In this document: positions 34,011 through 45,766 of the stretch, in pieces
Layout of the letters: every line of letters starts with the position of its first letter
Numbering within the stretch: the stretch's first letter is position 1
NCBI RefSeq assembly: GCF_021730395.1
Contig: NC_069362.1
Coordinates: 86,072,001 to 86,136,000, forward strand
DNA length: 64,000 nt
Reading direction: 5' to 3'
Origin: Mercenaria mercenaria
Taxonomy: Eukaryota; Mollusca; Bivalvia; Venerida; Veneridae
The notes under the pieces: generated by a model
Told to the model about the DNA's origin: nothing
The model's database searches: none
Seen by the model: the letters and a program-made list of their open reading frames with translations, nothing else
Program-made: the position numbers and the translations under genes

Positions 34011-36000
34011 AATAATGTCAAAAACATCATGTAAGTTTTGATGTTTTTTATGATTAAACACATATTTTTACATAAAGATTTATTCCGTTTTCAGTTCTCA
34101 GTCTAAGGTTTAAGTTATTCAATATAAAAAGATCAGATTAATTCAGTTTTAATTACTAAGTGATAAAAACGCGCAGATTATGGGAATCAAGAAGAGAAAA
34201 CGAAACGTTTAAATGATGTTATCAAACCTCTTGCAACTGTATCATCAAAACAATTAATTAAGATGAAAGAAGAAACATTTTCCCATATCTAGTGATTGGT
34301 CTCTAATCTGAAAGTATAGTATTTTTTGCGAAAACATATCATCGTAAGTCAATCATATGTATCAAGTGTGTAACGGTTTCGATACAAGTAATTGAAAAGC
34401 AGTTAACGGTTTGGATTTAGTATTTGCACCGGTTTGGATAGCAACTAAATTCACATTCCTGCACGAAAAATCGGTATCAAAGTTGATAAAACCATATACA
34501 ACCACATATATAAACCTCATAAACCTTAATATCTAAGCAAAAATTAAGAGATGTGTATAAACGATTCGAAATTGACACTGTACCTAGAGAAAAATGTGTT
34601 ACGTTCAATAACGAATTTATTTCATGGAATATTTTCGAAATGAAACACTATATATCCTGATAGGTAGGTAAAACGAGTTTTAAAAAAGCAGCGTAAGAAC
34701 GATTGAGTACCGGCTGGTTAGATATTCATGTCGATCGTTCTTGAAACCCTGGGTTCCATTTATCGTCTCCAGGGTTATTTGATTTGAATTCTTTTACAAT
34801 AAATGTTCATTTGTTTATCACATTTGTAAATTGCTTGTTTAGAAGAGGGAATTAATAAATACTTAGAAAATAGGCCCAAATTAAACCAAAACGTTTATTT
34901 GCCCTAGCTTTCACCACTAACTTAAAAGCAACCCCTGTACTTCCGCATACTCTTTGTTAATTATTTGTAAGATGTTATAATGGGAAATTATTGAAACTAA
35001 TTGTTCAATGTGATGATCTGACATGCCAAACAAATTTTCTATAATTCTAGTTTGCTTTGTTTTTACAAAGGTATGACTCTTTTTCCCGATTCACTAATTT
35101 GAATTTTGTTAGAATGGATTGTCTGCGAGGATCTAACATGCAAAGTAAGGATCAGTAAGTCGGACTTTAACTTCATTGCAGAGTTATGCCGCTTTATTGA
35201 GCTTTGCCTTGGTATGTAAGCAGGTACTACACATACCACTTTTACAAATGAAATGAAACTTCAAACACTTGTTCACTCTGATTGTGCGACATGCAATGCA
35301 CAGGCTCAAATATTCTCATGTTTTTATTCAAAAAAGATTATCTCGCTATTTTGACTTGTCTTAGCAAGTTATGGTTCAGTTCATGTATGTAAGTATGTAT
35401 CTTAGTGTTATTTAGCAGCAGAAGAGTGGAAATTTTTATGACTTAAACATACGTCTAAACAATATTCTTGGCCGTTTTGTAAGTGTTTATGACATTGATT
35501 CATTAAGTTAACTTTCTTTAGTGACATGGCATTTGAATAGTCGATCTTTATTGCCCCCTATTAAACTTGATACTGGCTCTTTTCCATCGGAATGTATATA
35601 AACAGTCGTAAAATTAAAACGGAAGTCAGTATATTATTAAACAACCTAGTGAATCATTCCTATTAAGAGCTCTGTTTAGAAATGTGAGATCGGGAGACAG
35701 GAAACAAAACTTTTAATGTGACCTATTGAACTAACAATCATACATAATCAACAGTAGTATGTATTCTTGCACTTGCGGTCTACCCTACTTAGTAATAGGC
35801 CTGTGAGTCATTGCTTTTCGTGGCCATTCCTCTCCCACTGGTGTTTTATATTGGAAAATTTCACTGCTACGCTTGAGAAAAGAAATTTTAAAAAGGGAAA
35901 CATATCCAACAAGACAAAAACGCGAAAGCCTACAGCAGTGTATGCATAGATGTGAAAATTATTTAACTTTACTCAAAATATATAGATCTAGAGGATATTC
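34011..36000. other. Gene-free AT-rich stretch with AACGGTTTGGAT motifs at its left edge
   Basis: Three CGGTTT(G/C)GAT motifs lie at 34373-34440; three inverted counterparts (ATCCAAACCG) lie at 37348-37416. The pairs could be subterminal repeats of one 3-kb element. No gene is recognised between them. Confidence 0.35.
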
Positions 36001-36096
36001 TTTTGTTTTGAGTGAATATGGAATATATCTCACTGAGAAGTGAGAAAATTTTTTAATATTTTTACGAGCGCGCCATATTCACGAAAACAAACAAAT
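36001..36096. repeat. Hairpin repeat
   Basis: TTTTGTTTTGAGTGAATATG pairs with CATATTCACGAAAACAAAC. Inside is the smaller hairpin CTCACTGAGAAGTGAG. A similar hairpin, GAGTGAAAATATAGATTTCA followed by TATTTTCACAGTG, lies at about 36694-36726. The stretch between (36097-36690) holds no gene that I can see. Confidence 0.6.
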
Positions 36097-36839
36097 TTTC
36101 TTTTTATTTTATGCTCAATTACGTTGAGATTGCATCTTGCAACTATTTTTAAACCGATGTAACTCATTGCAGACTTGGAGCGGTCTTCTGCTCATGCCCG
36201 AAAGTGATTATCAATTGTAGTGCACGGCAAAAATATGCATATTTTTGCATGTCCTCATGCATTTAGTGTACAATATGCATAAAATACTGACTAAAGGTTA
36301 GGGTTAGTATCACCATGGTTACTAAATATATACATTTATGATATTTTCGTTCAAATTTAGTTAATCCGGTATGTACCGAGTCTGTAATTTATACCGGCGC
36401 TCCAAGTCTGCATTGAGTCACAGTCTTTTTAAACTCAGGGCGGGAAACAGACGCGCGTAAACAGATATGACGTCAGACGTGCTGTGACGTTATAAAGATG
36501 CATACAACATTAAGTTCCATTTTATTTTATTTTTTGCTGCATAACGTTACGAAATTCTCTTTAGGTAAAATAATTTGAATCGAGAAATAAACTATAAAGA
36601 ACAAAGTGCGACTACAATTTTCATCCTGTTTTAAGCAAACAATTTAAAATTCATACACAATGTGATTAGGGGGTGGACCTATATCTCTCACAGAGTGAAA
36701 ATATAGATTTCATATTTTCACAGTGTGGCTGATGAAATATGAACATATTTAACTGATAGAATACAGTATTTTATTAGTTAGCATAAAATAAATAGACATA
36801 CTATAACATATATTCAACGTAGGAGAAAGAAACAAACAA

Positions 36840-36905
36840 ACATCTGGGCGTTGCCTTGGCACTGTCAATAGCAAAGCCACCACTGGAGTATAAACCTGAA
36901 AGGTG
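36840..36905. repeat. Short interspersed motif shared with 48660-48720
   Basis: GGGCGTTGCCTTGGCACTGT, then CAATAGCAAAGCCACCACTG corresponds to GCACCGCCTTGGAACGGTCA, then ATGGCAAAACCACCACTGGG. It is an old fragment of an unclassified repeat. Confidence 0.5.
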
Positions 36906-37519
36906 ATAATGTGTACCAGTCGTGTGTTAGCCCTGTATAGCAAACATGTCGCTTTACGTATTTCCGGCAGATCATGGAGCTATGCTCGAGGATGTTCATT
37001 TGGGCAATTGCTAAAGAAAATATTTCTTGTGAGGTGTGCGTCAATATGTAGCGAACTGAGGTAATCTTCAGCATGCATTGACCGTTTGCTCAGTTTTAAC
37101 ACATTTTTTCTGGTCATTAGCAAGGATATGTGTATACTCAATTAAAAAATTCTTTAATGAAAAGTCTGGTTTCATAATTGTTACCAGCAACATCAGTTTG
37201 ATTAAACACAATCTTAAAATAATCTAAAATAAATGCTTGATGGCCATTTTGGTTTGCCGGAAGACATATTTAAACATGTACCATTGTAAAAAATGAAAGC
37301 ATTACTTAGAAACAAACATTATTTTAAAATTAGCAGTTAAAAGTGTTAGTCCAAACCGCAAACATCCAAAGAGATTAAGTCATCCAAACCGATGTACAGT
37401 TGTTATCCAAACCGTTAGGCCTACATTCATGTTTTCACGACACTATACGTTTCGTGTCCTGTTGAAGCTTAGGTGCTATGTACACATCATAGTTTATGCA
37501 TACTTATACTAGAGCTTAT

Positions 37520-38410
37520 CGTATGATATAAATATTGCATTCCTGAGAGGGTGATATGAATATTGACCGAGGCGCCAGCCGAGGTCTATATTCATATTTC
37601 GAGGGGTGAACATTTTTCATATCACCCTCTCAGGAATGCAATATTTATTTTATTATACCGTAAACGTATAAGGGTCAAAGCATTTACTGGAAAATCAACA
37701 TAATAATGTATTTAACATTAAAAAGTAATTACTAACCAAATAATGAAGACAGAATTAAAGAGTCTTTACTTGTTAGCACCCAAAATTTGTAGCGACTTTG
37801 CTGTGTAATAAGAATTTTTTGATAGATTTAGTCGAGACGTTTACATATCGCTGACTCCTACAATCATTCTAATATTTCAACAATGCGTCAATCAGTAGCA
37901 TTCGAAAAACGGCGATAACTTTCTGTTTTCTAAATGAAACATACAAGTGTGAGCACTCATTTTCTTAGTTAGATCATTTCCAAACTTATTGTGGTAGTTT
38001 CGATTCAATATTTGATGAAAAATTGTTTTTGAAATATTTTGCACGTAGCATAAAAAAGAAAATTCGGCCGTGTTTGCACATGCACGAGCACCAGAAAATG
38101 GTAATTTAATCCTAACTTATTGTTATATAAGCGCCTCGTCTGAAAATTTATCAACTCCGTCCTTTAATCAATGCCAAAGTATCAATCTCTCAACGGGTGA
38201 TATGAAAAAATAATATCACATGCACAGAAAAAAACAAAATAACGCTGTTGCGCATGTGATATGAAATTATGGATCATATCACCTGCGCAGAAATTGAAAA
38301 TAACGATTTTGCGCAGGCGATATAAAATCACTGGGGAATATGATATATTATTCAAGTTAAACTGATGGGAAATTTGCATTGGACATTTATGTGGGGTATA
38401 ATAAAGTATA
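37520..38410. mobile_element. Hairpin-rich element with GGGTGATATGAA motifs
   Basis: ATAAATATTGCATTCCTGAG, then AGGGTGATATGAA (37527-37560) pairs with TTCATATCACCCTCTCAGGA and ATGCAATATTTAT (37617-37650). A second palindromic block at 38198-38345 alternates TGATATGAAA, TTGCGCATGTGATATG and CATATCACCTGCGCAG. No coding frame is recognised. The outer limits are estimates. Confidence 0.6.
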
Positions 38411-38574
38411 TTAACATCCATTTAGTCCAAATAGTTTGATTTTATAAATAATAAAAATTAAATTCTGGAACATCTGACGCGAAATTGAACAATTTCCATG
38501 AGTTAATAAGATGTATTTATGCTAAGTACCCCTTTAAGTCAGAAGACAAAATCACAAACTCACTATTTTCTACA

Positions 38575-39090
38575 AAATGAAAAATCATTTAACTCCACAA
38601 TATCTGCCTTCATTGGTACCTGAAACTGTTGCACAAACATCCGTATACAATCTTAGAAATACCGGCGATTCCAGAAACCTGCTTTGTCACACTCGGTTCT
38701 TTGCTAATTCCGTTCTGCCAGCAGCTACTGTTAGAAAACAGAAATTCTCCAACATTAAGTATCTTCAAAAGGCGGCTTTATTCTGATGTATTGAAAGTCC
38801 CAAGTCATTATTAATCAGGTGAACGTAAATTCCAGATTCTTCATGGCAGACTTAGGACACACTCTTAATAACATCCATTTTCAAAACATATTGTAAACAG
38901 TCCATTGGTGTAAACAATATTTTATTAATCACAATTCATTTACAACATGTATATTTATAAAAAAGCATACAGGATTGAGTAGGAAGCTGAAAGCTTATTT
39001 GAAACTCTCTCCTTAAACAGTCCATTTTGTGTATGTGGTGAGGTAGAAAATATGTATCATTTCTTTTTCAGCTGTCCCAATTATCAAAGA
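38575..39090 (+). pseudogene. LINE ORF2 C-terminal fragment
   Basis: Frames read YLPSLVPETVAQTSVYNLRN, then NSPTLSIFKRRLYSDVLKVP, and further on FQILHGRLRT and CVCGEVENMYHFFFSCPNYQ. This is the familiar C-terminal tail of animal LINE polyproteins, with its Cys-His motif near the end. Several frames are involved, and a minus-strand LINE 3' UTR piece (GTAGGAAGCTGAAAGC, 38970-38990) interrupts it. Confidence 0.7.
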
Positions 39091-39092
39091 GT

Positions 39093-39160
39093 GAGTGAGT
39101 GAGTTTGGTTTTACGTCGAATCGACACAAAATGGCCATAATTATATCGCCGAGAAGAAGT
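39093..39160 (-). mobile_element. SINE/retroposon 3' tail fragment
   Basis: GGTTTTACGTCGAATCGACA, then CAAAATGGCCATAATTATAT is a diverged form of the TTTAACGTCGCACCGACACA and GGTCATATGGCGAC ending of the family-1 SINEs. Only the tail is present. Confidence 0.5.
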
Positions 39161-39374
39161 TATATTGAAAATGCCAATTGTAAAGCATACCTTAAATCAT
39201 TTATGTAAAAATATAAAGCATATATAAACTCATTTATTAAAAATGTAAAGCACATTATGTTAAAATGTAAAGCATATCTAAAATCATTTATGTAAAAATG
39301 TATATACGTATGTGTTAAAGTATCAGCTCCAAACATAATAATATTGCAAAAGATGTGAACAAAAATATGAAATG

Positions 39375-39644
39375 TTAGAGTTTTTGATAAATTCCTATCT
39401 GCTTTAAAAACGATAAAATATTTCCGATTGAAACTTTTTCAAATAACTCTTTCAAAAATTGAACGTCATAGTATGTACTGCGTTGTGGAGCAAAGTCCAC
39501 ACAGTCGATTAAAACATGTTTAATAGTTAGCGGTGTTTGACATTGTACACATTCGGATTGATCTTCTTTATTCAAAAGATAAGAATGAGTCAAACGGGTG
39601 TGACAACTTCCTCCCTGCGAACAGATCTGTTCCCTTGGTGTCAT
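39375..39644 (-). pseudogene. C-terminal fragment of an RNase H-type LINE
   Basis: The minus-strand frame encodes RLTHSYLLNKEDQSECVQCQ, then TPLTIKHVLIDCVDFAPQRS, the usual C-terminal Cys-x2-Cys/His region after the RNase H domain in invertebrate I/Jockey-like LINEs. It is cut off before any RNase H sequence. Bases 39645-39897 include CTTCCTACTCAATCC, the 3' UTR motif also seen inverted at 38970. Confidence 0.65.
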
Positions 39645-40880
39645 TCCCCTATTTCAACCTATTTTTAAAATTACAGTTGACAAATTTATGTCAAATAACA
39701 TATAGATAAACGAAGAAACTGCAAGCAGAACATGGATGATGCCGGATTAATTATTTTGTTACCGTTGAAATTACATTATGTATACTAGGGAGACAGTTTC
39801 TAAAACAACTTTTAGCTTCCTACTCAATCCTCTATGTTTGTATATTTGTAAAACTGTAACACTTGTATCTATATCAATAAAAACTCCTTAAACAAAAAAA
39901 TCTTAGTCACCAAACATTGTTTTCAATGCACATATGTTGAAACGTTGTAAAAATATAAACCTTGGGAATTTGAATTTTACTGAAGTGTTTAGAAAATTTA
40001 TCAATAATTCATTTATATGTAGTTATTAGAAAATGTAGCAGCCACTTAGGGATTATAACTGTAAGACTAGAAAACGAAAAACATGTACATTTTGTTCATA
40101 CTAAAGCAATCAGTGTTTACCAAATCATCAAATTTGGAAACCGATTGTGTTTGTAAGCAGAGGATGAAAAACTGATCCAAGAACTTAAAGGGAAAAAACA
40201 CTGCCTGAGTATTCTTAAGCTTACATTTGGTATTTTATATAAATAGGTTGTAGAAATAGGTTGCATGTTTCAACACTGAACAAAGACATTGATGAATAAA
40301 TCAATGTACAGTACATGCAGTTTGATTGTTTTTTCTAATTTGGTTGGTTCTCCAATGATGTGGAACCGTATTCATAAGTCATCTTAATTAATAAACAATA
40401 TCAATAAGATCAGAATTTATTCTTGTATTTTAGATTTACAGTTTATGGTTTTTGGGTTGAAACCTATTATAACCGTATTCTGGATACTGCAAGAATTCAA
40501 TAATGACAGTTTTCACTGAAGCAGATTAATCCGCCGTTCTAATTCCGCACTACTTTTATTGACTATTTACGAGAATACCGACCGCTTATCTCTCTACATA
40601 ATTTCTATGTAAAAGTTCCTGGTCAGGTTTAACAATCATTTCAATGCACATGATAAGAGAAAATATATCAAATGATACATCTTTGAAAAGCCCTGATCGC
40701 AAGCTTTCTAAAGAGAAACTATGACACTCTTGCAGTTTAAAAATAGCAAATCTATAGATTTTAGCGTAAAGTAACCTCAAGATTTTGGCTAAAAATATCT
40801 TTCATCTCTTTCTTTCAAATTGAAGTTTTGTCATATTATGAATACGAGTTATTTTAAAATTCCAAATCAAGAAAAAAAGA

Positions 40881-40958
40881 TGACCGCGTCGGGAATCGAA
40901 CCCGGACCGTCGCGACAATAAAGAAGTTTTCCGGCTGTCGTTACCAATAGAGCTATAG
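40881..40958 (-). other. tRNA-like remnant
   Basis: The minus strand reads TATAGCTCTATTGGTAACGA (A-box-like) and, 40 bases on, GGTCCGGGTTCGATTCCCGA (B box and T arm). The acceptor ends do not pair and the anticodon arm is unclear. It is a tRNA pseudogene or SINE head. Confidence 0.4.
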
Positions 40959-41499
40959 GCTTTAGTGTTTAAAGCGTGTTAATATAGATATGTATAATGG
41001 AGACAGTTTATTTCGAGTAAACGCTTTTCGATTTCATTGTAAAAAGTAGTAAAAATATTCAATTCTCGTGTGTTTCCGTTACATATAGTCTGCCAGTAAT
41101 TATGTTTCAAAGCATTCTTAAGAAATAAAGTATTTATTTCCAGATATCAAAAAATCTTCTCTTTTTTGTTGTCGAACGATCTGGAGGCCAGTGCCTTTAA
41201 CTGTTCAATTTGTATACTAGTATCTAATATTTCTATTATCTATATTCTCTTTGTGAATATTTGTGTTTTAAATGAAACAGACACTCTATTTCTCATTGGT
41301 ATCATTATAGTAAATTTTAATTAAGCCGATATAGGCTCGTCAGTGTGTTTCAAGACACTTGATGGTTTTAATCAGAGCAGAATTTAAAGTATATAATGTA
41401 ACATGGATGCAAATGGTTTGAATGTTATACTGTTTCATGGTTCCAAGTGACTTGAACTATTACAGCGGAGTGGTTTATTGCACATCAAATGCGGGTTTC

Positions 41500-41790
41500 G
41501 CCCGCCCGCTTAGCTCAGTAGGTAAGAGCGTTGGATTACGGATCGCAGGGTCGCGAGTTCGATCCTCGGGCTGGGCGTATGTTCTCCGTGACTATTTGAT
41601 AAACGACATTGTGTCTGAAATCATTAGTCCTCCACCTCTGATAATTCATGTGGGGAAGTTGGCAGTTACTTGTGGAGAACAGGTTTGTACTGGTACAGAA
41701 TCCAGGAACACTGGTTAGGTTAACTGCCCGCCGTTACATGACTGGAATACTGTTGAAAAACGGCGTTAAACCCAAAACAAAGAAACAAAC
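41500..41790 (+). mobile_element. tRNA-derived SINE (family 3), full length
   Basis: The head GCCCGCTTAGCTCAGTAGGT has a D arm, a CTACGGA-type anticodon loop (here TTACGGA; CTACGGA in the 45479 copy, as in Arg-ACG tRNAs), and the T arm GCGAGTTCGATCCTCGG. The body includes ATTGTGTCTGAAATCATTAG and the 3' domain CGTTACATGACTGGAATACT, then AAACGGCGTTAAACCC and an AAAC/AAAG tail. A perfect 13-base target-site duplication AAATGCGGGTTTC flanks it (41487-41499, 41791-41803). It resembles V-SINE/RUDI-type molluscan SINEs; that label is tentative. Confidence 0.93.
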
Positions 41791-42751
41791 AAATGCGGGT
41801 TTCAACCTTTCTGTGCCGTCAGCGCTTTGATTATCATATTTTAACGGAAAAGTAAGAAGGTATATACATTTATCGATTATATTTATAATAAATTTGAATA
41901 TGTATTCATAGAATTTGATTTATAAAAATTGTATACATGTAAAACATATCTAAAGTAAGATTTAACCAAGCCAGTACTTCTACCAAATAAAAACTTCTAC
42001 TGTAATAATTTCCATAGTTTTACTTTATAATGTATGTTTGTATAATACAGTTGTGGTAACAAGTCTGCTATGATTTAATATGACATTGCACTTTCGCTAT
42101 ATGTTTCGCTATCACATATACATAAATATGTGTTGTACACCACTTAATATCGAATTACATTAGATGAACGCGATGCGAAATTGAAACCGAAAGTAGTTTA
42201 CGATCAACGGTAATTACTAGACATGCGCAGTGGAACAGTAGCTTTCAAAACCGAAAGTAGTCGTGCTGGCATTTTGGCGAGTGTAATTTTCTTCGAAGTC
42301 GAAAGTAATACTGCTTACAGGTTGGTGAAACTTTGATGTTCAATGCAAATTATCTCTAAAGTTTGCTGCATATGTAGTTAGTTTTAAGCATTAGTCAAAA
42401 AACTGTTAATGTATTGACAATAGATTATAATTTTTTAGTATGTTTAAATTATAACAGTAACAAGTCAAAGGCCATTTTTGCATTTAGGGTTACTAGTACT
42501 TGTCAAATTTTGAACAGTATAATCCAGTCTGTAAAAGTGTTACACACTGTCACAGTGTGTTAAGTCCAATGTCAATTTGTTTTCAGATTGAACTGTAATA
42601 TTACAAAAGTAAAAGTGAAAAGTAATCCAACGTAATTGTGTCGTTGTGATCACTCACATATACATTTCAGTTTGATACCACGTCTGTTGTCGAAGTCACG
42701 GATTGGGTCTACGTCGAATGGTGTCAGATGTAATTACAGTGTCTATATAAA

Positions 42752-43398
42752 ATGTCGCAAAATAGATTCGTCAGATTATTGTTTGTGGTACTTGCTGTCC
42801 AAGGGTTGCTGATCATAGGAACTTTAAGCAAAAAACACTCCCGCAAAAACACTGAGAATGAACCCAAAGTTGATAAAGATTCGATGCCAGGACAGTACAC
42901 TTGTCCGTGTGGAAAATCCTTCAAAACGCAAGATAGCCTTGCACAACATATGTCAGACACTGGACATGATAAGAAATATAACATAAATGTCAAAGAAGAT
43001 ACTGTTATAAAAGAGAATCATCAAAAAACAGTTCCAACGCGACCAAAACTCCAAAGATCAAACAGTATCGACAGAGACGAGAAGATTGATTCGACAAAGG
43101 CCCGAAGGAGATCTATTGATGAAATAGAAAAGGAGTATATAGCAATTGATAAAGATGAAAAAAGAAATGCGAATGCCGAATACTCATACCACATGCGCAA
43201 AATTGTAGACCACATTCGTACCCAGAAGAATGGAAAGATGTACTCAGCAGATTTTCGTAAAGCTGGGAGTTACTCTGTTAAAACCAAAGTTGGAAATGCT
43301 GATGAATTTGACACCAATTTAGTACTGAAGATCGATGTAAAAGAAGTGCTTACTGATGGAACATTGACATACATTTATGATGATAAAAAACTTTCAAT
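42752..43398 (+). CDS. cGAS-like receptor (Mab-21 nucleotidyltransferase) copy B, exon 1
   Basis: Same gene as 29546-32059. The frame is open from ATG through the linker: membrane helix at residues 6-25, zinc finger with C51, C53, H66 and H72 (C-x1-C-x12-H-x5-H), basic/acidic linker 73-140, Mab-21 spine from about 143, G172-S173, and E185 and D187 of DEFDTN. The family catalytic signature is thus present. The exon ends AAACTTTCAAT/GTAAGT. The A run at 43385-43390 has one base fewer than the corresponding purine run in copy A, so as read it ends out of phase with exon 2. This is either a real frameshift or an assembly error. An N-terminal anchor suggests a membrane site rather than free cytosol (inference). 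Confidence 0.85.
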
Positions 43399-43866
43399 GT
43401 AAGTATTGTGCTAGTGTTCAGATTTTTAATTAGACCCTGGAATAAGTTTATGTCAAAAATAGTCTTTTTTCTGTTACATAAACTACATTTTATAATTCTA
43501 TTACCTCAGATCCCCTCTCTAAATTCTAGTTAATTAATGGCAGCCCGAGAGTAAAATTCCTAAAATGGCAACGGTACTATCCTTCTAAAGTTAAAAATGA
43601 TGTCAAAACATCTGACACGTTAAATAATTCAAAATAATCTTTTATGAAAACTTGCGAGAGGTCTAAATTTTTCAAACCAGTCTAGCAAATAATCAAGCCC
43701 ACGACCATAACTTTTTTGTTTGCTGAATTTTCTAAGTATATTCTGAAATTTTGAAAACTCAGGGTTTAATCAAATTTTACTTTGTAGAAAAACATTTGAT
43801 ATCTAACATAATTAATGAAAATTGATCGCTTGTTGAAGTACATGTTGCAAATATATATATTTACAG

Positions 43867-44083
43867 GACAAACGGTCGTTGCCGCGACAAATGGAACATG
43901 ACCGTAAACTTAAAGATATTGAAGAAAGGCGAATTCCTCATGGACAAGCCGTAGTTAAAGTTAAGGACCCTTCTGTGCTACCACATCTAACATACAAGTC
44001 CGACCTTATACCCCATAAAGTACTACAAGATCTATATAATAAAGTGAAAACAGCTATTCGTGACCTCAAACTATCAAGTATGC
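43867..44083 (+). CDS. cGAS-like receptor copy B, exon 2
   Basis: After acceptor TATTTACAG the phase-0 frame is DKRSLPRQMEHDRKLKDIEE and onward, nearly identical to copy A exon 2 and the same length (217 bases). The donor is ATGC/GTACTT at 44084, with an in-phase alternative TCAA/GTATGC at 44078. Intron 2 is 193 bases. Confidence 0.8.
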
Positions 44084-44276
44084 GTACTTTGTATTTTCTT
44101 TCAGAATGTTCTGATAAGTAAACTTTTTAATTTAACTACTGTACGATATAACATATACAAGATATGACGGCTTACCAAATATCAATTTTTATTTAACCTC
44201 GGACAATAAGTGTCTTGTTCATTTGTTGATATTATATAAACGTTTCTGATGCCCAATTTTGAACATTTGCTTTTAG

Positions 44277-44659
44277 ACGTAAAACTGTCTCCTGATGCAA
44301 AAGGACCTGCATTGACTATCACAATTAAACAAATAAACTACAACGACATCAGTGTGGACCTTGTACCATCACTGCCCTGCTCTCTGTCGGTAACCATGAA
44401 TGGCTGGCCGAGGAAGGATACAAGAAGTGCATTCAGTAAGAAAATTAATGCAATCAAGAATGCGGGTCTCCATTTGGTACCTAAAGGAGATGAAACTTGG
44501 GCAATTTCTTATTCCAAAGCTGAGCGAGAACTTCTGGATGGTATTGATGAACAGAATGAGTGTAGAAGAGAAGTCATGAAAATAATGAAACAGTTTCTGG
44601 AAACGTGTAAGGAGGAATCGTCAAATGGACTACCTGGGTTGTCCTCGCATATTGTCAAG
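44277..44659 (+). CDS. cGAS-like receptor copy B, exon 3 (third catalytic acid)
   Basis: Encodes VKLSPDAKGPALTITIKQIN, then YNDISVDLVPSL with the third catalytic Asp, LVPKGDETWAISYSKAEREL and CRREVMKIMKQFLE, ending SSHIVK/GTAATG. It has the same length and phases as copy A (383 bases) with a handful of substitutions, so both copies keep the active-site residues. Confidence 0.88.
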
Positions 44660-45101
44660 GTAATGTCAAATAAAAGTATTTTCATAAAACAGGTTTTGTT
44701 TCTTCTGTCTTGACAGCATTGTTTACTTTCACGTAGGAAACCGAGCAAGGCGAAAAAGTTGTAAACCTTGGTTTGGTTTGATGACCATTTCCGGTGTGCA
44801 GCTTTGTCATTGGCCGTCTCAAAAAGTGTCTGAAGTCTTCAGACACAAACTAGTATTGATATGATTACGCCAACTATAAAGGATATTAAAATTGCATCAC
44901 AATGAATGAAATCTAATAAATAATAAGAGGGTCCTTGCTATGTCTAACTTCATGATCAGATAGTTATAGATATATGCTTTTCGCTAATTATATTACATCG
45001 AAATGCTGTTTTGTCACAATAATTCTTAACTTTTCATCAATAAGCGTTACATTTTGTTTTTCTCTGCACTTTATGAATATTTCGCTTTGTTTAACTTTTA
45101 G

Positions 45102-45356
45102 ACTCAAATACTATGGTCAAGTGAGAGGAAACGAGCGCCTGGATACTGGTCACAGAAATACAAGGACAGATGCCTTCTTGAGACAATCGATGATATGGTG
45201 CTGTCGTTAGAGTCAGGAAACTTACCAGAATATTTTGACGAGAATATAAATATTCTTGCTCACAAAGAACAATTTGAGCTGCAGTATTTTGCACAATGCT
45301 TGAAGAAACAAAAATCAGACATTAAAAATGGAGGTAAAATAAAGGATGAACTGTAG
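45102..45356 (+). CDS. cGAS-like receptor copy B, exon 4 (C-terminus)
   Basis: Acceptor TTAACTTTTAG, then TQILWSSERKRAPGYWSQKY to KIKDEL and stop TAG at 45354-45356. It is collinear with copy A exon 4. A family-3 SINE (45479-45766) lies about 120 bases downstream, probably in the 3' UTR; copy A lacks it. Confidence 0.85.
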   Translation, partial: TQILWSSERKRAPGYWSQKYKDRCLLETIDDMVLSLESGNLPEYFDENINILAHKEQFELQYFAQCLKKQKSDIKNGGKIKDEL

Positions 45357-45478
45357 CACTTTGTACTTCTTATTTTCTAGTTTTCAACCTGGCCTGTTAT
45401 GAGACGATTATAAAACTGCTGATGGTATGCATTTAGTGTTTCATTTGACTGTAAGATTAACTTCTTGGGTATCTACCT

Positions 45479-45766
45479 GCCCGCCCGCTTAGCTCAGTAG
45501 GTAGAGCGTCGGTCTACGGATCGCGGGGTCGTGAGTTCGATCCTCGGGCGGGGCGTATGTTCTCGTGACTATTTGATAAACGACATTGTGTCTGAAATCA
45601 TTAGTCCTCCACCTCTGATTCATGTGGGGAAGTTGGCAGTTACTTGCGGAGAACAGGTTTGTTCTGGTACAGATTCCAGGAACACTGGTTAGGTTAACTG
45701 CCCGCCGTTACATGACTGAAATACTGTTGAAAAACGGCGTTAAACCCAAAACAAACAAACAAACAA
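45479..45766 (+). mobile_element. tRNA-derived SINE (family 3) downstream of cGLR copy B
   Basis: Head GCCCGCTTAGCTCAGTAGGT, AGAGCGTCGGTCTACGGATC and GGGTCGTGAGTTCGATCCTC, the same body and 3' domain as 41500-41790, and an AAAC tail. In copy A the site is uninterrupted (GAGTATCTACCTTCGG at about 32173), so this copy inserted after the duplication. A short ACCT duplication may be the target site. Confidence 0.92.

Noticed and set aside
40586-40780. Minus-strand open frame of 64 codons in duplication copy B
   Set aside because: No counterpart is seen in copy A, and there are no splice signals or family match.
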